Positions 30,985 to 41,900 of a DNA stretch of 47,173 nucleotides are shown here, piece after piece. Position 1 is the stretch's first letter. Every line of letters begins with the position of its first letter. This DNA is from Saccoglossus kowalevskii (Eukaryota > Hemichordata > Enteropneusta > Harrimaniidae), in the NCBI RefSeq assembly GCF_000003605.2, contig NW_003129857.1, positions 320,794-367,966 of the forward strand, read 5' to 3'. Below the pieces are notes generated by a model. It worked only from the letters and a program-made list of their open reading frames with translations. It made no database searches and had not been told where the DNA came from. The position numbers were made by a program, and so were the translations under genes.

Positions 30985-32850
30985 TTATTAACCATATTCA
31001 TCGGACTTCCGTGCCTTATTCTACGACAGTAATCATAGACATTATAAAACCATTTATTTTCACTGACATTTAATTTCGCTATTTTGAAGTTTTGAGCATA
31101 TTCACAATGAGCTTTGTAAATTTATTTTAGAAAATTCAACATATCAGAAAAACTGACAAAATTAAACCCCATTGTCGATGTCACCAATGCTGAGGATGCT
31201 GGGACAGGCTGGACGATCACGTGTGTGTGTGTGTGGGAGGGGGGGGGTTACTATATATATGCTCACGTAAACTGTATTTTCTGATACAATTATCTGCCCA
31301 AGGGCGGTGATATCAAAGTCACTGTCTGCACACGTTGGTAGTACAACAGCATCTTCCGACTCGTATTTCACGTCCTGGTTTGTTTATCATAGAAATTACT
31401 GATCGTTTTTTGATTGAGCTATGTCTGAGTGGATGCCTCATGGTCTGTTGACATTTGTAAACTAGAGTAGAAATGTACACTATTATTTGGGTTTACATCC
31501 ATCTCAGACACGGAAGGTCACACCAATGACATCCTAGTTACTGGTAAATTATTGGAGGAATGCGTGTAGATATATGTATGTCGCTTATTCAAAGGGTCAA
31601 ATCTATACATCGCAACTCCGCGTGCAGTAGACTCCATTTGGCCAGTATAGTCTTTCGAACGCGTTCCCCGTTGTTTTAAAGTGAAAATCTATAGCCCCAA
31701 AAACGAAATAATTGGAAACAATATCCATATAATAACAAATAGTATAAATAATATTTAATAAATTCGTTGCCAAATTATGTCGATGACTGGAATTTGGTAA
31801 CCTGTAACACGTCTCAGACAACTAATAAATTGTCTGAGAACACATTTACAATAGTTGCATGCCGTGTCATATTTTTAGGTAAACTAGTAGAGCATTAAAT
31901 TATATAAAGCATTTCAATCTAGCGTCACATTGACGTGAGTCCCATGCGACGTATTCACGGCCTGTGGAATACGTGAAATTCAAACACGCGCTGCCCGGGG
32001 ACTGCGAGGTTTTAATTTAGTGACGAATAAACTTGTTGTTGATTTGACGAATTTACCAGCTTGCAAAATTAGCTAAAATGACATACTCGTTTGATAGTAC
32101 AAGAATGAAAATCTAAAGCTGATAAGTAAACCAGTGCATGCCAAGACCAACGGTGTCTATATTTGTGTTTTTATCCTTGACTGGAATGCATATATTGAGT
32201 ACAAACTATAAATAAATGCATAACGTGGTTTCTAAAACATGGTTAGTGTTGCAGCCATATGGGAATACACCCTGAGATACACATACACTTGAACAATATC
32301 ACCAACTAAGCGGTGTTACCGGAGTTATTACAGGATGTGCGTTTAATGGCTATCGAGAATTGACGCAATCACGACCCGGAAAGTACTACTTAGTGCTAGT
32401 GATATACTGCATGTGCTGATGGCAAATGTTTAATTCACGAAAAACATTCTTTTCAATGTGTGGATGGATTTGATGTAAACACTGTAGAATCCAGGGCAAC
32501 GTTACCACGACCACGAGAACAATTGACTGGACCGTTTCTGCTCGCACATCTCCACGGGTATATCACCAGTCGACCACCAGCTTATGAATCTCGCAAACAT
32601 AACACGTGTTCAAATTGCCCATGAGTCAAAGTCGAATCAAAAAACAATTGAGCTTACGCTGAAAAAAAATCAATTTTCCCAGTACACTTTTTAAAAACAA
32701 TCAATAACGATTAAATGTAGTCGAAATAAACATTATGGGCCATATCAGCGATCACTTTTTCGACAACATGACTTATCAAGGCTGATATAAGTGATCGAAA
32801 TCGAGGCTATGTCGACCTCGTTCGCCAGTTGATAGATCAAGTCCTCATTC
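30985..32850. other. intergenic between genes C and D
   Basis: Nothing recognised apart from a short GT run followed by G at about 31220-31249. An imperfect inverted pair built on GCGATCACTT and AAGTGATCG at 32748-32800 lies just upstream of gene D. Confidence 0.4.
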
Positions 32851-32860
32851 GGCATATAGA
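32851..32860 (+). promoter_or_regulatory. possible TATA box of gene D
   Basis: GGCATATAGA lies about 64 bases before the ATG. It is a weak TATA match, but the position agrees with genes A and B. Confidence 0.3.
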
Positions 32861-32917
32861 ATCTTGCATATGACATCATAACGAAAGCTATCATTTGTTG
32901 CAAGACTGTTCTGTATC

Positions 32918-35900
32918 ATGAATCTCGCGAATTCTTCACTTTTAATAATGGTGCTTGTTTTGGCAAATTGGAATATTACTTTTGCTCAAACACAAGAAAA
33001 CTCTCGATTGGTAAGTGTAGACCTGTGTTTGTATTTGATGATGCACTAGAACGAAATTATCATATAACCGCGCCAAATAATTGACATGTGAATTGTAAAT
33101 TAACGTCACTTTCATCAATCAGTAAAGTTTGCTTTAAATATACAATGTTTGACTACAGAACGGCATTTATATTTGCAGTGCAAGTAGTAAGATCGTAGGC
33201 TGCCTTGCTCAACTGTTTAGCATGCCTGCCCGTTACATTAATTCAATAGGGAATGGCGAATGCACACTTGTATGAAGAACGTCAATGATTTATATACATT
33301 TGCCATTATCAGTGATATATTACTTTTCATTCATTCGTTCATTCGTTTGTTCCTTCATTTATTCGTTCATTCATTATCTATTTTGATACATTCAAATACT
33401 CAACATAGTGCGAATAAATGAGTTAGAGAAACGTTTGCTTGAAGAAGTCCTGATTGTTACTTTCCAAATTAAGTAAAAAGCATGTAGTGTTCATTCGTGT
33501 TCCGCTCAGTGTAGATCCCTGTACACCTATCTCTCCTTCTCAACACAACGTAGTTCTTAGAGAAATCAGCTGCCATTTGCCGCAACAGTTTGTCGTGCAT
33601 ATTATTCAGAATATTCAGAAGAGAGTCGTGAAGTGGTAGTCAATAAGATATGAATAGTGGAGCGATAAAAGAGAAAATAATGTAAAATTAATTCCATCTA
33701 TAGAACTTTAAAGTAGCGCTGACGTCATGGAAACGTGCATGGCCGAAACTCCTCCAGTTTTACAGATTTGTTTTGTACAGTCTGTTATTTGATAAAATAT
33801 CTAAATAAGTTCACTGGATTGTTTGTGGCATGAAAGAAACCGACACGTGTAAATGGATAGGGTTTAATAATTTACAGTCAAAATACAGTAAGTCAATCTC
33901 GTAAAAACTATGTCACTCTAAAATAATTAGTTACACCACAAAGTCGGTGCCCATAGCAACCGTTTCACTATCCGTGAACTATGAAGCAAGGGTCGTCATT
34001 CCAATGCACGGGGCACGCATCTCTCATGTACTGGGTGTAACTCGTATTTCCAGGCGCTGCAGTTAGTCGAGAATTTATGTTTCCAGGCTCTGTAGTTAGT
34101 CGAGAATTCATGTTTCCAGGCTCTGCAGTTAGTCGATAATTCATGTTTCCAGGCTCTGCAGTTAGTCGATAATTCATGTTTCCAGGCTCTGTAGTCAGTC
34201 GAGATTTCATGTTTCCAGGCTCTGTAGTTAGTTGAGAATTCATGTTTCCAGGCTAGATTAGATTACTTTCAGATTAGCTATTCAGATCACTCTGCCTGTA
34301 CGCACCGGGAACTGTTCATGTATAACAGCTACCTTTCCACTAATCAGACAACACGGTATTGTAAGCATGTTTCTGAAGTGAAGCGGACAGTGATCACGTC
34401 CATGAAAGTGATGTTTGATTAGTTACATTGTACTCATGTATTTATCTAAATGTATAACACTTAAACATGTTAACTATAAATATACACATGTATGTCAAAA
34501 TTGAAAGTGAATTATTATACACAAACAAATGTTATGCATTTAACATTCAGTAAAATGGTTAAGTCTCTGTGGCTGATTATCGGTCAATGACCTATTGAAT
34601 TGATTAATTTATTGAACTTTATTGAAGAGGACTTGTCACCAAAGCCTAATTTTGATCTCGGGCCAAATACAATGTTTCCGTTGAAGTTTTCTATGGTAAA
34701 CTAAGACATTTTCCCATGCACAAGTAATACATTTTACACTTTAAAAATTCTAACATAACTAGCTTACTCGCTGTTATATGGACAAAAAGTTTATGGTCGG
34801 AAATGTTGGAAGCCATATTTAATTTATGCAAATTAGGCATATTTTGCAAACGTACGTTCGGTGCACTTTAGAATGTATTGTGTGTATTGGGGGATTCTTT
34901 TGCAATGTATGGTTGGCAGGGCTTTTAAACTTGCATCTTCACTAGACTAAATTGACAAATAATATTTACGTAGTTTTAATATTTATTTATGTGCAAGGAA
35001 CTAAAGATATTTGATATCACTCGCCAAGCCATCACTGATGTGTCTTACAAAAAGGTAGCGTGAGTATAAGCGGAACTTCGTATGACTAGAGTAGTAACTG
35101 TGGAGTGAACTATTATGGATGCTAGAGATGCTAGCTTTGTGATATCATGACTTTACTGACATTTTACTGACATTCATCACAGGAAGTAACGTATTGCTGT
35201 TTTTATCCGAAATTAATTGTCATGAATTTGTTGGAGCGAACAATGTCCCTGATTTTATTTCCACATCCCTTGATTGACGATAACTTCAGATTGTTAAAGC
35301 GCGAGGGTCGCCACCTGCGCACGCGCGGGAATTGAGTCCCAAGCGACGATAACAACACACGCTAAAACGCAAAGGCTCATGGGTAGACTCTTGTTTGTAA
35401 ACAATGACATGCTATGGCCATCTGACACATGTGCAGGTGACGACTCCCCCACTTTAAAGAATCACAGTCGGCTTGCAATGCGCTTTGATGTTTCTCATCA
35501 AACTTTATTAAGAAGAAGACGTCTTTGTCAAAACATACGTTTCATATGATATATGACAGTCTCTAAAGTCGAGTAAACATGGCTGTTTTGCTGTGCCATA
35601 TCAAGTGGTGGGGTTTGAACCAAAGCAAACTTTGCAGCTGTTTAAAACAGACCCACGTTGTAAGCAGTATAGTTTATACTATGGTCAATGATTGTAAACA
35701 TTACACAGCTGCAGGAATGTCTTCCACCCAGATCACCATGTGCCAAATCAATTTTATAGCTTATTAACATGTCCATTTTGGCAATTGATAGGATATGACC
35801 CGGATGTTTATACGTTAAATCGCTATGTGAGAGCGGATTCAGATTCATTTTATCCCAATTTTTGGATTGATAATAGACGTTATGGGTACATCTATACATT

Positions 35901-38900
35901 CATTATTTTTAAGGTGAATATGGGAAATTATAGACAAAATGACACGGCCATAATGTCAATATTATAGTAGATAGGAACATTATAGATATATTAATACAAT
36001 CATTATCTCAATGTTAGGATAAATAATAGACGTATAGATACATTTATACATCCATTGAAGTTAGAGTAAATACGGGAAATTAGACAAAATGACATAGCCA
36101 TAATGTCAATGTTATGGTGGATAGGTACATTATACACGTAGATATAATAAAACAATCATTATCTCAATGTTAGGATAGATAATAGACGTATAGATACATT
36201 TATACGACCATTTTCGCAACGTTAGGATGAGTACGGGACATTAAAATACATTGACATGACTATTATATCAATGTTAGGATGGATACGTGACATTACAGAT
36301 TTATACGGCCGTTATTTCAATGCAATATCATCAATTTACGTATCATATTTAATGAAACAATCACTAGCCTGAAAGATGGCAATTCGCTGTCACAAGAACA
36401 TTAATAGAATAGATTAAACAGAAGCGTGTACTAAGTACCACGGATACACTAACGAAAAATACGACCTGATAGAGAAATAGTTGCACGTATTTATTGCGAA
36501 TTTCCAATGTTCCCTTTATTACTCTAAGTTTAACGATGCAAATATAACCTTATGCTGTGGCGACATCTAAACCTCCTGTGTAATCCAAAACGTGAAGACA
36601 TGTTTTGTTATTTATGTAAATAGTACTATGATTCGTATTAATATGCAAATTATGTAACAATATCAACATGAAAATACTGTAAAACATGTTGAAAAAGCGA
36701 TATACTATTTTAGCGAATTGTGGTAAAATGGCGTAATAGCGAAATGTTGATTTAGCGAATCTCTCTTGTTTTTGTTGATTTCCTGTTTTCACAATACTTG
36801 TCTGTCGCCTGCCAAAACAAATGCACAGTTATCAGCTCCATAAAAAAACAAAGAAAAACTGTCAAGTGTAATAAGGAAGCGCTCCAGATTATTACGCGTT
36901 CTGTGTTGTTTACAAATTGTGTGTGTGGAGAAAAAGACATTGTTTGGTCGCCATTTTGAATTTATAATGAAGTCATTAGCGACATCTTAAATTAGCGAAT
37001 TTGTTCTCTTGCTAAATTCGCTAAAAAAGACATGCTCGCGAAAAAGACATGTTTTACAGTATATTTAATATAAGTCAGCGAGTAAATTGATTGCAGGGGC
37101 TCGGAAGCAGTTATGACGCTGTAAGTGGTGTCCATATCTTTCACACAACGAGAAATCCAATAACATGATAATCATTGTACAAATAAGTACAATTTATTGG
37201 TTTCATGGAATGTCGGTTGACTGCACGTGACAAATCAGCCTTTTTTTATAATTAATTTATAGTGTAAGGCGTTGATGCAATATTTTCCCATGATTTGTTC
37301 TAACATGCCGCAATGTGTTTTACATTTTTTACGATCTGTTTTATGACCTTCTAATTGTTTTCGTCTCTACCGACTTGAGTTCATCAATGGTATGCACCTC
37401 GTAGTTAGACAAGAAGTTAAATTAATACACGATAGCATTATGTCATACAAACCTATAATTTATAACCAACTTTACAAGCAAACGAAACGATACTGCTTAA
37501 ACGACGAAAAAGACGGACAAATATTTGTCTCTTAAAATAGACTTTGCACCCGTCTGGCCTCATATTTCATATTTCTCAACAAAGTGATTGTATTCGTTCA
37601 TTGCGAAAACGTCAGACCAACTTGGGTCAAGGCCAAGAACTTCCATGAATACTATACTCTTGGAAACAGCAGCGTGTCAATATTCCTATGTTTTATCAGT
37701 ATTAAATCACACACAAATATCCCGTCAACACCCGCTACGCCATTTGAATACCTAAGTGAAGTGATACAAGGTGCACATTATTCACTTTAGTGAACGTATT
37801 CCCCAGAATCACGTATTGTACTTACTGTGCCAATCAAAATGTCCAATCTTACCCACATGGGATATCTGTGCCACTGAGTCACAATGTGTCATGTATTGTA
37901 CTTACCGTGCCAATCACAATATCCAATTTTACCCACATGACATATCTGTGCCACTGAGTCACAATGTGTCACGTATCGTACTTACTGTGCCAATCACAAT
38001 GTCCAATCTTACCCACATGGCATATCTGTGCCACTGAGTCACAATGTGTCACGTATTGTACTTACCGTGGAAATCACAAGGTCCAATCTCGACCACATGA
38101 CATATCTGTGCCACTGAGTCATAATGTGTCACGTATTGTACTTACCGTGGCAATCACAAGGTCCAACCTCGACCACATGACATATCTGTGCCACTGAGTC
38201 ATAATGTGTCTCGTATTGTACTTACCGTGGCAATCGCAAGGTACAATCTCGACCACATGGCATATCTGTGCCACTGAGTCATAATGTGTCACGTATTGTA
38301 CTTACCGTGGCAATCACAAGGTTCAATCTCGACCAAATGGCATATCTGTGCCACTGAGTTACAATGTGTCACGTATTGTACTTACCGTGGCAATCACAAT
38401 GTCCAATCTCGACCAAATGGCATATCTGTGCCACTGAGTCACAATGTGTCACGTATTGTACTTACCGTGGTAATCACAAGGTCCAATCTCGACCAAATGG
38501 CATATCTGTGCCACTGAGATACAATGTGTCACGTATTGTACTTACCGTGGCAATCACAATGTCCAATCTCGACCAAATGGCATATCTATGCCACTGAGTC
38601 ACAATGTGTCACGTATTGTACTTACCGTGGCAATCACAAGGTCCAATCTCGATCACATGACATATCTGTGCCACTGAGTCACAATGTGTCACGTATTGTA
38701 CTTACCGTGGCAATCACAAAGTCCAATCTCGACCACATGGCATATCTGTGCCACTGAGTCATAATGTGTCACGTATTGTACTTACCGTGGCAATCACACA
38801 GTCAAATCTTACCCACATGAAATATCTGTGCCACTGAGCCACAATGTGTCACGTATTGTACTTACTGTGACAATCACAAGGTCCAATCTCGACCACATGA

Positions 38901-41900
38901 AATATCTGTGCCACTGAGTCACAATGTGTCACATATTGTACTTACCGTGGCAATCACAAGGTCCAATCTCGACCACATTAAATATCTGTGCCACTGAGTC
39001 ACAATGTGTCACGTATTGTACTTACCGTGGCAATCACAAGGTCCAATCTAGACCATATGACATATCTGTGTACATGGTATACATATTGTAGTTCCATCAA
39101 TATATTATTATACCTGATTAGGACACATGTTCAAATGGTTCAAATCAAAGAGATTAAGAAATTCGTGGCTAACTTGTGTACACGTGGATAATTCAATAAC
39201 ACTAGAAATTCTTCATTTTGCCGAGTGAAAGCATATACACTATCGTCTATGGAGTGTATAACACTACGATATCGATATTGTGAAATTCTTTCGTTTTTAT
39301 GCAGAAAAATACAGTATTTATACCAAGTAAAATCATATTTATTGAAGTTATTGTTCATACATGAATTATTGAACACACTACGGAATTCCACAATGTCGAA
39401 AATGTTAAGTCTTTATCGTAGTGTTCCATGCTGAAAATGTTATGTTTTCAGAACCTTTGTTCAGATAGTATTTTGATATTTTATGTCCAACTACTTAAAG
39501 TGGGGGAGTCGTCACTTGCGCATGCGGCAGATGGCCATAGCGTGTCATTGTCTACAAACAAGAGTCTACCCATGAGCCTTCGCGTTTTTAGCGTGTTTTG
39601 TTATCGTCGCTTGGAACTCAATTCCCGCGCGTGCGCAGGTGACGACCCTCGCACTTTAATTCAGTTTACAGTCTGTAGCTACTCAGTCTGAAGTTTGACA
39701 TTCATTTAACAAACTCAAGAGAACGATTAATGCTCTGGGATCACTGAATGTCCAGATATTATGAAAAATAGTTTACATATTTCTATATTTAACGTATCAG
39801 ACTAACTTCCCTTTCTTCAAGTTGCAACACTAATGCCATTGTTATCATCATTATTATGAACCACAATTATCTTGTTATAACTTTTTCAGACAAATGAAGT
39901 TAACCTTGAAATTGACGCTCGTGGAGGTGAACACTATCGAGGTAGGTCATCTAGTCAATACTTTATCATCTTCTGTGTTTGAAATCAATTGATTTATTAC
40001 TCAACCGTACTTAATTTAAATTTTTTTTTTTCTATTTATGTTAGATGGCGCTTCCCGCTCTAAATTATGTATCAAACTATACGGAGGCCATTATGATCAC
40101 ATATGCGTAGATCAGTTGAACTGTTTACCGGCATTTTGTGTGTGTGATGGTTTTCCTAATTGCTGGGACGGAAGTGACGAATGGAATTGTGGTTAGTATA
40201 TTGCATTCACGTGTGTTACAATTTAAACGAATTGATTTGCATTTTGCATTAATATGAGAATATGAGGTTATTACGAGGATACTGCAAAGTATGCACGAAG
40301 ACAGTACAGCGGAGGTCGATGCGACCGCGTACTGTCTGAGTGCAGTATTCTCGTAATAACCTTATTACTAAAGTATTATACATTTTTTCCTCCCAGGGAT
40401 ACATCATGGGAATGCCGAAATGTGAAACGTTTAGAACATATTTAGCGAACTTCTTTGTGCGGGGTCCGGTCAAACCCAGGGGAAAGCCATGTTTGTTTTT
40501 ATTATTAGAGGACGCTCATGTGCGTAATCGTTCCATATTTGGAATTCGCGTTTCCTAATATAGTGGAATGAAAGAACCCAGTGCAATACCGCAAAATACG
40601 GCGGTACGCTGTAACTTATGGCGTTACGGTGACAGATGTATAATAATAATAAGTATTCCATGTGTAAGCAGAATAAATGCAACATTATAAATCAAATGTA
40701 CATGCTATGAAACCATATTATTACAATTATTTCGGACAATTCGCTTAAAATGACTTGTTAAGTTACCATTCTTTACAAGTAATGGTGGTGGCAAGTGAAA
40801 CATTGACAGTGGTCTATAAAAGCAGTGAACTTGACTGAATGACTGGACTGATTCAACTCGCTGACGCAGTGTCCAAACAGCAGAATGGCTACAGAGCAGC
40901 AGACAAAATATGACATTATGACGTGTAAAAGTGGAAGTAAAATGATGCAAATCAGCACATATACATAAGTGGCAAACACAAACACAGGAAGCGGCCAGCA
41001 CGAACAGGAGAATTGGGCAGCATATGTAAACAAATGTTTAAAATATGCAGAGAACGTGGCCAGCACATACACAGATTGTGACCAACACATACAGGGAAAG
41101 TGTCCAGAATATGCAGAGAAAGTGACTAGTACACACATCATCACGGGCACGCAAAAGTAACCAGCAAATACAAGGGAAGTGCCCAGCAAAATTAGAGACA
41201 GTGGCTAGCGAACACAAAGATAGTTCAGTAAAGTTGTCAGCGAATACTGAAAATGTTGCTACTGAATACAGGTGGCTATTACAATAAAGAGAAATTTACC
41301 TGCAATACAAGAAAGGTTGCCTGTTAATGCAGAAAAAAACGTGCCTGTGAATACAGGGAAAGTTAGGCTGAAATTCAGAAAAAGGTTTCTTGCAATACAG
41401 GGAAGTTGCCAGGAAATATTGCGAAAGTTGCTTCCAAATACAGGAAACGTTGTGAGTGAATATGGACACGATGCCAAAACAAGGAACGGTTTCTTGTCAA
41501 TTCAGGAAAGTTACCAATGTAAGGAAAGTTGACAGCAAATGTAGAAGATTTGCATGTGAAGGAAGACACGATGTCAGTTAATAAAATAAAATTGCAGGGA
41601 ATACAGGAAAAGTTTGCAATATAAAAACGTTACTTCAGGTTTGAAATAGAAACCATGATTATGCCTCAGTGGCGGTGTTCGTATGTGTAAGCAGGATTTG
41701 ATCACTCGACATGTTTATCATAAACTTTATATATAGCTTTCTGTTTTTCAATATTATTATGAGTTTAACAATTCTATTATATTTCTCGAACAGAACATAA
41801 AACTTCAAATCAGGTCGCATCGCCACCAATGCACGCTCTTCTCTCAAAAAAAGGTATCTATATTAATTCTTATGTTTTATGTTTCATGGTACTTACATAA

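Noticed and set aside
37964-38757. A series of 77-codon open frames
   Set aside because: They are the same satellite read in successive frames every 80 bases.
37790-39070. Regular direct repeats that look like a CRISPR array
   Set aside because: There are no variable spacers; the whole 80-base unit repeats, and the DNA is eukaryotic with introns.
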